Source of the DNA: Planctomycetota bacterium
GTDB taxonomy: Bacteria; Planctomycetota; Phycisphaerae; UBA1845
Assembly (NCBI GenBank): GCA_029558835.1
Contig: JAKQDH010000143.1
Span: forward strand, 1-64,000
DNA: 64,000 nt
Direction of reading: 5' to 3'
Positions 1 to 7,907 of the stretch are shown piece by piece (positions within the stretch are counted from its first letter, which is position 1; the number at the start of each line of letters is the position of its first letter). The notes beneath the pieces are model-generated. The model was not told where the DNA came from and searched no databases. It worked only from the letters and a program-made list of their open reading frames with translations. Made by a program: the position numbers and the translations under genes.

Positions 1-1
1 C

Positions 2-238
2 ACGCGGAGCGTGCGCCGCAAGCTGGACAAGTATCTGACCGAGTGCGGCCTGGATCCGACGATCAGCCCGCACACGCTGCGGCACAGCTTCGCCACGCAC
101 ATGCTGAACAACGGTGCCGACCTGCGCAGCGTCCAGGAACTGTTAGGACACCAGTCCCTGTCGACGACGCAGATCTACACGCACCTGACCGCACCGAGAC
201 TGAAGGCGGTTTACGACGAGGCCCACCCCCGTTCGTAG
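2..238 (+). CDS. Tyrosine recombinase XerC/XerD-type, C-terminal part (5' end outside window)
   Basis: The reading frame is open from the left edge, so only the last 78 or so residues are seen. They carry the catalytic end of a tyrosine recombinase: the [12 protein letters not shown] block (His and Arg of the active site), the [14 protein letters not shown] block (second His and the nucleophilic Tyr), and the AHPRS tail typical of chromosomal XerC/XerD. Xer enzymes resolve chromosome dimers at dif in the cytoplasm. XerC and XerD cannot be told apart from this fragment. An integrase of an element is less likely, because the tail matches housekeeping Xer proteins so closely. The gene ends with TAG, and a strongly self-complementary stretch begins at the stop codon. 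Confidence 0.9.
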   Translation, partial: TRSVRRKLDKYLTECGLDPTISPHTLRHSFATHMLNNGADLRSVQELLGHQSLSTTQIYTHLTAPRLKAVYDEAHPRS

Positions 239-398
239 ACTGAAGAAGGGAGATGCTTCCCGCCGGTCGTCCGCTGCCTGGCGACCGACGGGGCCCGGTG
301 GAAGCAAGCCGGGAATACTTCAGTACCGCGTCGCGCAGTGGCGCGACGGCTTGAAACCGGCAACGGCTGCGTTTGACGCCCGAACGCAGCCGTTGCCG
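239..398 (+). ncRNA. Candidate structured RNA (or structured 3' UTR) after the recombinase gene
   Basis: Unassigned DNA with unusually dense complementarity. Visible helices are 239-245 with 318-324 (7 bp), 254-260 with 300-306 (7 bp), 264-269 with 282-287 (6 bp), 329-336 with 341-348 (8 bp, loop AGTG), 305-311 with 347-353 (7 bp, alternative to or interleaved with the others) and the terminal 16-bp hairpin 358-373/383-398. The first and fifth helices would form a pseudoknot. The stretch ends in a terminator-like hairpin, as a small RNA gene would. It does not match SRP RNA, RNase P or tmRNA motifs that I can recognise. The 7-bp pairings could arise by chance in DNA this GC-rich. The 8- and 16-bp stems are harder to dismiss. 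Confidence 0.3.
358..398 (+). terminator. Terminator-like 16-bp perfect hairpin
   Basis: Positions 358-373 are exactly complementary to 383-398 around a 9-nt loop. The stem is preceded by GAAA and followed by the T-rich run TTGTTT, giving the look of an intrinsic terminator. It lies 120 bp after the recombinase stop codon. Confidence 0.5.
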
Positions 399-776
399 TT
401 TGTTTGGTGGGATGCACGCACAGGCGGTGGCTTCAATACCCGCTGGCGTACGGCGAGTCACGAACCGCGGTGGGAACGGTGCGCAGGGCGGCGCCTCCGG
501 CTCTGCGCGCCCCGCACGCCGCCCGATTGGGCAACCGGGCGTTTGCCGAGGGGGGCAGGCTGAGCGGTGGTGTTCAAGCGTGGCTGTAGTGTGGGGTGCC
601 ATCCCGCAGGTCTGGGCGTCACATACATGGCACTCTGACTCGGAATTCCGTGTTGACGAGCGCGAGCGGGGGGAGGTAGGTTCGCTTCCTGCGGTGGCAG
701 GTGCCGACGGGATGTCCGGAACGCACCTCCGGCTCGTCGGCGCGCCGCGGAGGTTTTCATTTCGGGAGGATGTGTC
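399..776. other. Intergenic region without recognised gene
   Basis: No convincing coding sequence on either strand. A TTGACG hexamer at 653-658 could be a -35 element for the following Cys-rich gene, but no good -10 stands at the right distance. A ribosome binding site (GGGAGGA, 764-770) precedes the next start. Confidence 0.5.
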
Positions 777-1181
777 GTGTTAGAGTTACTATTCATGCTG
801 ATGGCGACGAAGATGATGCAGCAGGCGGCTGAGCCGGCGTGCCGAGCGACTTGCGACATCGGGCAGTTGTGCGGGGTGATTGCGGTGCACGGATGTTGCC
901 TTGAGCAGGACTGTCGATGCCTCGGCAATGGGTGTAGGCCGATGCGACGCTCCGTAGACGCGTGGATGGACGTGGTCGAGGGCCCGGGCGCGACTTGTTG
1001 CTACCCATGTGCGACGGGGATGTGCTGCCGGCAACACGGTTGCTTCGACAAGGTTGAACCGTTCGACTTCTGCATGAGCACCGACGAGTGCGGTCTCGAT
1101 CCGTTGCAGGTGGATACGTTCTCGTACACCGACGAGTACTGCGAGACTGCGACTGCGTGTTCGCCACCCAGCGCCAAGTAA
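777..1181 (+). CDS. Small cysteine-rich protein of unknown function
   Basis: 134 residues from a GTG start, chosen because GGGAGGA ends 6 nt upstream; an in-frame ATG lies at residue 8. About nineteen cysteines occur, several as CC pairs (HGCC, ATCC, GMCC) and CxC or CxxC spacings, spread through the middle and second half. There is no clear signal peptide: the N-terminus (MLELLFMLMATKMMQ) is only mildly hydrophobic. No known domain is recognised. Metal binding or disulfide knotting would fit the composition, but that is inference. The gene lies 23 bp before a secreted protein on the same strand with its own ribosome binding site, so the two may be cotranscribed. Confidence 0.6.
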   Translation: MLELLFMLMATKMMQQAAEPACRATCDIGQLCGVIAVHGCCLEQDCRCLGNGCRPMRRSVDAWMDVVEGPGATCCYPCATGMCCRQHGCFDKVEPFDFCMSTDECGLDPLQVDTFSYTDEYCETATACSPPSAK

Positions 1182-1204
1182 CAGCTTCAGCGGGAGGAGT
1201 AGTG

Positions 1205-2674
1205 ATGACGGCAAGCGAAGCACATGCTTTGGTGTGTCGGGTTATAGTGTGGGTGTGCATGGTGGGTGGGGCGGCCCGTGCCGAGGACGACCCGCTGGCG
1301 AAGCTCCGCCAGATCATGGCGGCGCGCACGGCGGGCAACACCGCGTACATTGAGTGGGACGTTCATCGCCGGACGAGTAATGCAGGCGAGTTCAGCCTGT
1401 TCTACGTAACGGAACGTGCGGGGGAGACGGTGCTCCAGGTGAACCTCGGCAACGAGGAGGGGGTTCATCCTCTCGCGAAGAAAGGACTGCACGCGTTCCT
1501 GGAGGAAAGAGGGAGGCTTGAGGAAGAGGACCAGTATTGGTTCCGGATGAAGACGGCCCAGCCGCAGTATGCGTTGTTGTACGAGGGCAACGTGTGGCAA
1601 AAGGAGGGCGAAATGCCGAAAGCACGCGTCCAGCCGCTGGAGCGTCGGGTGGACTGCCCGCCGATCGAGCTTGATCGTTTGGGCATGCAGCCGTCGTGGT
1701 GGGAACTGGGCGTGGACGACAATGAGTGGGGGATTCCGAACGAGTGGACAAGGGACTGGGACGGCAAGGCCCGGTACTCGACGACCCGCGCGGGAGAACG
1801 CGAGACGCTGCGCATGGAGTTCGACCTGAAGGAAGGCCACACCATTCGCATGGAGTGGGAACTGGACGACGAGCGTGGTGGGCAACCCCTACGCAGCACG
1901 GTGTTCTTCGACGAGCGCTGGGTTCATGAGTCCCGGACGCGCCTCGAGCAGATGGATGGGCGCTGGTTTCCCGCGCAGGTGGACTACTACTTCGCACCGG
2001 CGGACAACCCCGAGTTGCCCTACGCAACGGTGCGGGTGCGGAACGCCAGCTTCGACGAGCCGTGGCACCGGCAGGAGCCGTTTACGCCCGACGACATCGG
2101 GATCGGGCTGGGGCATACGATCGCAGTGTATGGACGGTCCGCTCCGATGAAGTGGGACGGGACGCAGCTTATCACGCACCAGGAAGCCTTCGATCTCATC
2201 AACCTCTGGGGCATCGATCCGGACCCGCGTTTCGTGGAGGCCACCTGCGCGTTAAGCGGGATGACCCAGGAGCAGTACTTCGAGCGGCTCAATGAAGGCC
2301 GGGCGCGGGTGCGGGCGGAGTATGAGCAGAAGCACGGCGCGTCCTTCGTGGCCCCGCTGGGGAAGATGCTGAAAGTGGAAGGCGAGGACCCCTGGGACCG
2401 GTACGTGCGGGAGTTCATTGAGAAGCACAAGCTCACCGGCAAGGACGTCGAGCGTGCCCACGGCCTGCGTGATCGCTGCAAGGGTCTGCGCGACTGGTAT
2501 CTATATCGCCATCAGGAGGAGTGGGAGGCCGCGAAGAACAAGCAGGACGCCAAGCGCCTGGCCGCCCTGGAAAGACCGGTTCAGTACATCTTCGAGCGCA
2601 AGCTCAAGGTGGGCCTGCGCAAGCTGCTGCCCAAAGACGCGGACGCCTCACCCCGCTCCGCCGCGCAGCCGTGA
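1205..2674 (+). CDS. Secreted protein of unknown function
   Basis: 489 residues. The ATG at 1205 is preferred over upstream in-frame starts because CGGGAGGAG lies 5 nt before it and because it begins a signal peptide: a hydrophobic core around residues 9-22 and a likely cleavage after ARA (residues 24-26), before EDD. The mature protein is charged and rich in Trp, Glu and Arg, with no transmembrane segment and no family I recognise. The C-terminal third is Lys/Glu/Arg-rich and probably helical. It follows the Cys-rich gene by 23 bp and precedes an exported protease, so a role outside the cytoplasmic membrane is likely, but its function is unknown. Confidence 0.75.
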   Translation: MTASEAHALVCRVIVWVCMVGGAARAEDDPLAKLRQIMAARTAGNTAYIEWDVHRRTSNAGEFSLFYVTERAGETVLQVNLGNEEGVHPLAKKGLHAFLEERGRLEEEDQYWFRMKTAQPQYALLYEGNVWQKEGEMPKARVQPLERRVDCPPIELDRLGMQPSWWELGVDDNEWGIPNEWTRDWDGKARYSTTRAGERETLRMEFDLKEGHTIRMEWELDDERGGQPLRSTVFFDERWVHESRTRLEQMDGRWFPAQVDYYFAPADNPELPYATVRVRNASFDEPWHRQEPFTPDDIGIGLGHTIAVYGRSAPMKWDGTQLITHQEAFDLINLWGIDPDPRFVEATCALSGMTQEQYFERLNEGRARVRAEYEQKHGASFVAPLGKMLKVEGEDPWDRYVREFIEKHKLTGKDVERAHGLRDRCKGLRDWYLYRHQEEWEAAKNKQDAKRLAALERPVQYIFERKLKVGLRKLLPKDADASPRSAAQP

Positions 2675-2833
2675 CGCAGGCCCGGAAGCCCCCGCATGCC
2701 CCCTCGGCGCCGCGGCAGCAGGCCACCGATCACCCGCGGCACGGTCGGCTCGTCCAGTCGACAATCCGCAATCGTCAGTCAACAATGGCGCAAGTCGGCG
2801 TCTTGGCGCCGGGTGGGGTGGTGGAGCTTCACG

Positions 2834-4276
2834 ATGACTCAGGTGCTCCGAGTGGGGGTCCTATCGCTCGGCTTGCTGGCCGGGTGCGCTGCGGTGGTGC
2901 CGTTCGACAACCGGGCGAGCGGCGTAAGCGAGAGCACGCCGCAGGGGATGTACAGGTACTCGTTTCACTCACACCCGACGGGGACGCTGCATGGGCGACT
3001 GGCAGCCGAGCCGACCAGCGCCGGCTTTCGTGCCAACACCCGGCCGCGGGCGCTGGGCCGGTTGCTGGGCGGCGTGGCGGGCTGGTGCGTCAACTGGTGG
3101 GGCTGGGGCGACTTGCCGCGTGGCGTTCTGATGCGCTGGGAAAGCGCGGTGCCGTCCGCCGCGGAGCCCGCCCAGGGTACGTTGTGGACGCCGCTGCGGA
3201 CGTTCCAGACGGTGTTGGGCACGCTGACCGAGCCCGTCGAGCTGCGTGCGCCGGATAGCGGGGAATGCGAAGCGTTGCTGCGGCTGGAGCCCGCCGGGTC
3301 CGGCGCGCCGGTCTCGACCGACTTCACCCGCTTGACCACCGACATCGAGGCCCTGTTGGCGCAGCACCTCTACGACGAGCAGGCCCTGGCGACGAAGGGG
3401 ATGAGGAAATTCCGCGGGGACCTGCGGCGTGTGACATCGGTTGCCCGGGACGAGGTCGAGTACTGGGTCGGCTTCGCTCTGGCGGCCCGGCGGCTGCCGT
3501 TTTCCCACCTCGGTCTGTATCGGGAGGCGGAGCCGGCGCTAACGGAGCGCCTGGCGCAGTTGACGAATCGGGAACCTGGCCGGCACCTTGCTTTACGGGA
3601 GGACAACGGCCTGCTGACGCTGCGGATTACCGACTTTGTTGCGGAGGACTATGAGGAGATCGATCAGGCCTTCGTCGACATCGCACGGAGGACGCCTGTG
3701 GCGCTCATCGTGGACCTTCGGGGGACACCGGGTGGTACGTATGCGTCACTTCGCGTGGCTGCGCACCTCATCGACAAGCCGATACCGGCGGGGGTGCTCT
3801 TCGGGCGGGCGGCGCGAGCACGCGTGCTGGCGGGGAAGCTCGAGACGTTTCCCAAGGTGACTTCGCTGTCCTCGGCCGACGAACTACGGCGGCTGGTGGC
3901 TGAACGTGGCGCGATCGTGGGCTGGATCGAGCCGGCCGATCCGCGTTTTGACGGTCCCGTGGCGGTACTCATCGACGGGCAGACCGCCTCCGCGGGCGAG
4001 CCACTGGCGGCCGTGCTGCAAGAGTCGGGTCGCGCCGTGCTGATCGGTGAGCCGACGGCCGGGGCGATGCTCTCGACGGAGACCTTTGAACTCGGGCAGG
4101 GTTGGAAGCTGGTGATCCCGACGGCTGACTACGTGACGGCCCAGAGCGTGCGTCTGGAGGGCCGCGGCGTGCAGCCCGACCGGCGTGTGCTCAGTGCCGA
4201 AGCCGGTGCGGCCGCCGTGAACTGGTGGCAGGAACAGCAGCAGGAATCCAGATGGCAGAAGTCAGAACGCAGATGA
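2834..4276 (+). CDS. S41-family (C-terminal processing type) serine protease, lipoprotein
   Basis: 480 residues. The start at 2834 gives a lipoprotein signal with lipobox LAGC (Cys18), which fixes the N-terminus better than the longer reading frame. The catalytic half (about residues 255-460) has S41 hallmarks: VALIVDLRGTPGG (289-301), then DGQTASAGEP with the nucleophile Ser386, then GEPTAGA and a Gly-rich strand ending in GRGVQPD. S41 proteases use a Ser-Lys pair to cut near protein C-termini. No PDZ domain is obvious, so it resembles the shorter peptidase-S41 lipoproteins rather than CtpA. The roughly 250-residue N-terminal part is not recognised. It probably acts on the periplasmic face of a membrane. 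Confidence 0.85.
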   Translation: MTQVLRVGVLSLGLLAGCAAVVPFDNRASGVSESTPQGMYRYSFHSHPTGTLHGRLAAEPTSAGFRANTRPRALGRLLGGVAGWCVNWWGWGDLPRGVLMRWESAVPSAAEPAQGTLWTPLRTFQTVLGTLTEPVELRAPDSGECEALLRLEPAGSGAPVSTDFTRLTTDIEALLAQHLYDEQALATKGMRKFRGDLRRVTSVARDEVEYWVGFALAARRLPFSHLGLYREAEPALTERLAQLTNREPGRHLALREDNGLLTLRITDFVAEDYEEIDQAFVDIARRTPVALIVDLRGTPGGTYASLRVAAHLIDKPIPAGVLFGRAARARVLAGKLETFPKVTSLSSADELRRLVAERGAIVGWIEPADPRFDGPVAVLIDGQTASAGEPLAAVLQESGRAVLIGEPTAGAMLSTETFELGQGWKLVIPTADYVTAQSVRLEGRGVQPDRRVLSAEAGAAAVNWWQEQQQESRWQKSERR

Positions 4277-4341
4277 CCGGACAGCGGACCCGGCCCGGGT
4301 CCCGCAATCGACGATCGACAATCGGCAATCGCCAATCACCT

Positions 4342-4358
4342 GGTGGGCGGTGCCCACC
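4342..4358. terminator. Hairpin between convergent genes
   Basis: GGTGGGC (4342-4348) and GCCCACC (4352-4358) pair around a 3-nt loop exactly between the S41 gene (plus) and yajC (minus) stop codons. There is no T tract, so it may be a repeat-type hairpin serving as a bidirectional transcription end. Confidence 0.4.
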
Positions 4359-4733
4359 CTACTTCTGCTCGGCGGTGAGGTCGGTCTCGTCGGTGATCAC
4401 GCGCTGAATGGCGGTCTTGAGGAAGGTCATCTTGGTGTTCGTGGATTCATCGACCTTGACGACGACCTCGTTGTCCTTGACGGAGACGATGGTGCCGATG
4501 GCGCCGCCGACGGTGAGGACGCGGTCGTTCTTGGCGAGGCGGTTGTAGAGTTCCTCGCGCTTGCGTTGCTCGCGTTTGCGCTGGCTGCGGGAACTCATCA
4601 CCATGAAGACGAGGAGGGCCAGCATCATGGCGATGAACAGCCCGCCGCCGAACGGGCTGGCCGGTTGGGTGTTGGGCGCTGGCGAAGGGGTCGAGGGGGC
4701 GACGTCCGCAAGCAGTCTGACAAACAGGTTCAT
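4359..4733 (-). CDS. yajC: Preprotein translocase subunit YajC
   Basis: 124 residues from the ATG at 4733, preceded by AGAGGAG. A Pro/Ser/Ala-rich N-terminal stretch is followed by one transmembrane helix (about residues 30-48), a basic region (SRSQRKREQRKREELY) and the conserved YajC core with LAKNDRVLTVGGAIGTI. YajC associates with SecDF and the SecYEG channel in the inner membrane. It lies just downstream of tgt, the arrangement known from the tgt-yajC-secD cluster of many bacteria. Here secD does not follow, because the next gene is convergent. Confidence 0.93.
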   Translation of the reverse strand: MNLFVRLLADVAPSTPSPAPNTQPASPFGGGLFIAMMLALLVFMVMSSRSQRKREQRKREELYNRLAKNDRVLTVGGAIGTIVSVKDNEVVVKVDESTNTKMTFLKTAIQRVITDETDLTAEQK

Positions 4734-4844
4734 CACTACTCCTCTGGCCGCGGCCGCAGCCGCCGGTTGAAGAACTCCTGGGGCACGATGGTGCCCCGAG
4801 AGCCGATGCACTGGCCGCCTGCCACGTCGGCCGACGCTACGTGC

Positions 4845-5954
4845 TCAGTCGGGGGTCGGCGCGGCGGCGATCGGGTACTCCTCTACGATTGCGTGCAAAC
4901 GCCCGGCGCGGATGAGCGTCCGCAGGCGGTCCATGAACCTCTGGAAGAACCGGAGGTTGTGGATCGAGGTCAGCGTGGGGCCGAGCATCTCCCCCGCGTT
5001 GAACAGGTGGCGAATGTACCCGCGGCTGAAGCGTTCGCAAGTGGTGCAGTCGCAATCGGCCTGGATCGGCTCCGGATCCCGCCGGTGCCGCTCGTTACGC
5101 ATCTTGAGGGGGCCGCCCGGCGTGAAGGCGGCGGCGTTCCGCCCGTTGCGGGTGGGCAGGACGCAATCGAACAGGTCGATGCCCGCCCGGACGGCGGCCA
5201 GGATGTCGCGGGGCAGGCCGACGCCCATCAGGTAGCGGGGCCGATCCGCCGGCAGGGACGCGGCCGTCGGACCCAGCACCGCGACCATCTCCTCGAACGC
5301 CTCGCCGACGGACAGGCCGCCCACCGCGTAGCCGTCGAAGCCGAGCCGGATGAGCTGCTCCGCGCAGCGGCGTCGCAGGTCAACGTCGAGCCCGCCCTGC
5401 ACGATGCCGAACAGTGCCTGATCCGTGCGTGTGTGTGCCTCCTGGCAGCGGGCGGCCCAGCGGAGCGTGCGCTCGACAGCCTGCTGGATCACCCGCCCGT
5501 CGGCCGGCAACGGCGGGCACTGGTCGAACGCCATGATGACGTCCGCGCCGAGATCGTTTTGCGTGCGGGTGGCAATCAGCGGATCGAGCCAGACGGGGGC
5601 GCCATCGACGTGGGAGCGGAAGGCCACGCCGTCGTCGTTGACCTCGTTGATCTCGGCCAGGGAGAAGACCTGGTAGCCGCCGCTGTCGGTGAGGATCGGC
5701 CCGTCCCAGCCCATGAAACGGTGCAGGCCGCCGAGGTCGCGGACGACCTCGGCCGTCGGACGCAGGCAGAGGTGATACGTGTTGGCCAGGATGATCCGCG
5801 TGCCGGTGCCGCGGAGTTGGTCGGGCGTCACGCCCTTAACGGACCCGGCCGTGCCGACGGGCATGAACGCCGGCGTGTCCACCGCCCCGTGCGGCGTGAC
5901 GAACCGGCCGCACCGGGCGGAGCCGTCGGTGGCGGTGATCGTGAACTCGAACAT
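4845..5954 (-). CDS. tgt: tRNA-guanine transglycosylase (queuine tRNA-ribosyltransferase)
   Basis: 369 residues, the usual length of bacterial Tgt. It exchanges guanine-34 of GUN-anticodon tRNAs for the queuosine precursor preQ1, in the cytoplasm. Visible signatures are [15 protein letters not shown] near the N-terminus, [12 protein letters not shown], the [11 protein letters not shown] block with an active-site Asp, [13 protein letters not shown] with the nucleophilic Asp, and the zinc site CDCTTC followed about 25 residues later by His (SIHN). The start follows family alignment; no clear Shine-Dalgarno sequence precedes it. yajC follows 111 bp downstream. Confidence 0.96.
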   Translation of the reverse strand: MFEFTITATDGSARCGRFVTPHGAVDTPAFMPVGTAGSVKGVTPDQLRGTGTRIILANTYHLCLRPTAEVVRDLGGLHRFMGWDGPILTDSGGYQVFSLAEINEVNDDGVAFRSHVDGAPVWLDPLIATRTQNDLGADVIMAFDQCPPLPADGRVIQQAVERTLRWAARCQEAHTRTDQALFGIVQGGLDVDLRRRCAEQLIRLGFDGYAVGGLSVGEAFEEMVAVLGPTAASLPADRPRYLMGVGLPRDILAAVRAGIDLFDCVLPTRNGRNAAAFTPGGPLKMRNERHRRDPEPIQADCDCTTCERFSRGYIRHLFNAGEMLGPTLTSIHNLRFFQRFMDRLRTLIRAGRLHAIVEEYPIAAAPTPD

Positions 5955-6369
5955 GGGAGCATCATAGAGGCGCGCGGAACCGCGGGCCAGACGGAGGGTT
6001 GGTCATGCCTGTGTCTCTGTTGCCCGGTTGCTGCCGGGCGGTGGGCCAACGAATTTGTCGTGGCCAGCTCCTGTCCGGAGCCCAACCTGGCACTTTCCTG
6101 AGTTCGATGGCTGCTGGGTTCGGCGGGACCCTTGCGGCACCTCTTGAGGCTGCTCGGCGCTCGCTCGGGCGGCGGGGTACAGCGCGCGCCGCGCGCATTT
6201 CTATGGGCAGAGGAACGCTTGCCGGCCCCGGCGCGTGCCGGGTGGCGTTCGGCGGGGCACTTTCGGATTCCGTGCGCCGGTTCCGAGCAGCCATTGCCGT
6301 GCACGAATCCTACGGAGATCCGCGCGGGCTTCAAGCCCGCGGCTCGCTACGCGAAAGCCGGTGTCGCCC
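5955..6369. other. Divergent intergenic region between tgt and the phage-like cassette
   Basis: 415 bp upstream of both tgt (minus) and the terminase gene (plus). It holds one palindromic repeat (6324-6340) and no convincing gene. The terminase reading frame is open upstream to 6235, but residues encoded there look non-coding. Confidence 0.5.
6324..6340. repeat. REP-like palindrome GCGGGCTT-C-AAGCCCGC
   Basis: Perfect 8-bp inverted repeat with a 1-nt loop. Related copies stand at 35090-35105, 41479-41494 (one mismatch) and 59781-59796, all outside genes. Confidence 0.75.
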
Positions 6370-7686
6370 ATGTGTCGCCCGGAACCTGCCCGAGTGGAGC
6401 CGATCATTCCGCTGCTGCCTTACCAGCGGCGGGACGTGGAGTCGGCGGCGCGGCTGCGCTGGAGCTGCTGGGCGCGGCAGACGGGCAAGAGCTTCACCAA
6501 GTCGCTGCGGCGGATTCTGCGGGGCCTGCGCCGGCGGCGAAATCAGATCTTCCTCTCGGCGGGTGAGCGACAGAGTCGGGAGCTGATGGCCAAGGCCCGA
6601 CAGCATTGTCAAGCCCTCAAGATCGCCACCGACTATTACGACCGCCGCGGCTTCCGCGGGCTCAGCGTCAGACAGCTTGAGATCGTGCTGCCCGGTGGCG
6701 TGCGGATCATCGGGCTGCCCGCCAACCCGCAAACGGCCCGCGGCTTCACCGGCGACGTGCTGCTCGACGAGTTCGCCATGCACGCCGAGGACCGCGACAT
6801 CTGGGCGGCCATGTTTCCCACGCTGCTGCGCGGCGACGGCGAGCTGGACGTGGCCTCCACACCGAAAGGTTGCAGCAACGTCTTCGCTCAACTCCGCGAG
6901 AATCCGCACTTCGAGCATTCGCTGCTGACGCTGCCGGATGCCATCGCGCAGGGGCTCACTGTCAAGGCGGACGAGGTTCGCCAGGCGCTGGGCGATGACG
7001 AGCTGTATCGGCAGGAGTTTCTATGTGAATTCCTGGACGAGGCGACGGCCTTTCTTACTTATGAACAGATTGCGGCCTGCACGGACCCGACGCTGGTGCC
7101 GGCGGACAACGTGGCGGACCTGGCGGCCGAGGGACGCGAACTGTTTGCCGGCGTGGACATCGGGCGGCGACGGGACTTGACGGTGATCTGGGTCTTCGCC
7201 CGAGAGGGCGACACGCTGACGACGGTGGGCTTGATGGAGTTGGCGAACGCTCCGTTTCGGGCGCAGGCGGACGTACTGAATGAGTTGCTCTCACTACGAC
7301 ACCTGCGGCGGTGCTGCCTGGATGCCGGCGGCGTCGGGATGCAGCTTGCGGAGGAGGCGGTCGAGCGCTTCGGCGGGCACCGCGTCGAGGCGCTCACATT
7401 CACACCGGCGCTCAAGTCGCAGCTTGCGCTGGGACTGCGCATCGCCGTGGAAAGCCGGCGCCTGCGCATCCCCAACGATGAGCGCATTCGCAACGATTGG
7501 CACTCTCTGCAGCGTACCGTGACGGCCGCCGGACACCTGCGGCTCGACGCGCCGCGACACGAAGGCAGCCATGCCGACCGCTTCTGGGCGGCTGCCCTCG
7601 CCCTGCACGCCGGCGAAGCCAACTCGGGTCGCCCGGAGATGCTCGCCGCGAAACCGCTGCGCTTCGCGCGTCAGGGAACGTGGTGA
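6370..7686 (+). CDS. Phage terminase large subunit (Mu gp28-like)
   Basis: 438 residues from the ATG at 6370, a start without a good ribosome binding site, so the N-terminus is uncertain. The ATPase has a Walker A at residues 36-41 (RQTGKS) and a Walker B with catalytic acid, DVLLDEF (129-135). The C-terminal RNase H-like nuclease shows acids in GVDIGRRRD (Asp263), CLDAGG (Asp318) and HADRFWAA (Asp403). The enzyme pumps DNA into phage proheads and cuts it. It heads a run of Mu-type head genes. No small terminase subunit is visible upstream. All motifs are intact, so the gene does not look decayed. Confidence 0.9.
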   Translation: MCRPEPARVEPIIPLLPYQRRDVESAARLRWSCWARQTGKSFTKSLRRILRGLRRRRNQIFLSAGERQSRELMAKARQHCQALKIATDYYDRRGFRGLSVRQLEIVLPGGVRIIGLPANPQTARGFTGDVLLDEFAMHAEDRDIWAAMFPTLLRGDGELDVASTPKGCSNVFAQLRENPHFEHSLLTLPDAIAQGLTVKADEVRQALGDDELYRQEFLCEFLDEATAFLTYEQIAACTDPTLVPADNVADLAAEGRELFAGVDIGRRRDLTVIWVFAREGDTLTTVGLMELANAPFRAQADVLNELLSLRHLRRCCLDAGGVGMQLAEEAVERFGGHRVEALTFTPALKSQLALGLRIAVESRRLRIPNDERIRNDWHSLQRTVTAAGHLRLDAPRHEGSHADRFWAAALALHAGEANSGRPEMLAAKPLRFARQGTW

Positions 7687-7740
7687 CGCTGTGGACACTC
7701 ACATGGCTCCACTCATCGCAGCACAATGGCACGACCAAAC

Positions 7741-7857
7741 GGGTGGCATGGCCAAGCCGGTGGCATGGCCAAGCGCAGCGCCGCCATGCTCTGCCGACTT
7801 ACGAACGCCATGCCTTCCGAAGGGATGCCGGCGCCTTCGGCTTGGGCATGCCACCCA
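7741..7857. repeat. Palindromic repeat, copy A (terL-portal junction)
   Basis: Begins with GGTGGCATGGCCAAGC and ends with GCTTGGGCATGCCACC, so the ends are inverted repeats of each other. The inner conserved parts are AGCGCCGCCATGC and GCCGGCGCCTTCGG. The left end is partly duplicated (7742-7758 and 7759 on). Copy B is in the opposite orientation. Confidence 0.8.
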
Positions 7858-7907
7858 CCGCGCTTCACCGTGGCGCGGTTCCCCGTAACTGTGAAGGAGT
7901 CAAGTTC

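Noticed and set aside
239..398. Reading the structured stretch after xer as SRP RNA, RNase P RNA or a cobalamin riboswitch
   Set aside because: The GGAAGCA and CCACTG-like strings are out of context: no SRP tip, no RNase P core motif and no ordered cobalamin boxes. The real SRP RNA is at 57508-57630.
653..681. TTGACG at 653 as a full promoter for the Cys-rich gene
   Set aside because: No hexamer resembling TATAAT occurs 16-18 bp downstream.
4350..6101. 583-codon plus-strand frame opposite tgt and yajC
   Set aside because: It covers two unmistakable minus-strand genes and the gap between them, with no family features.
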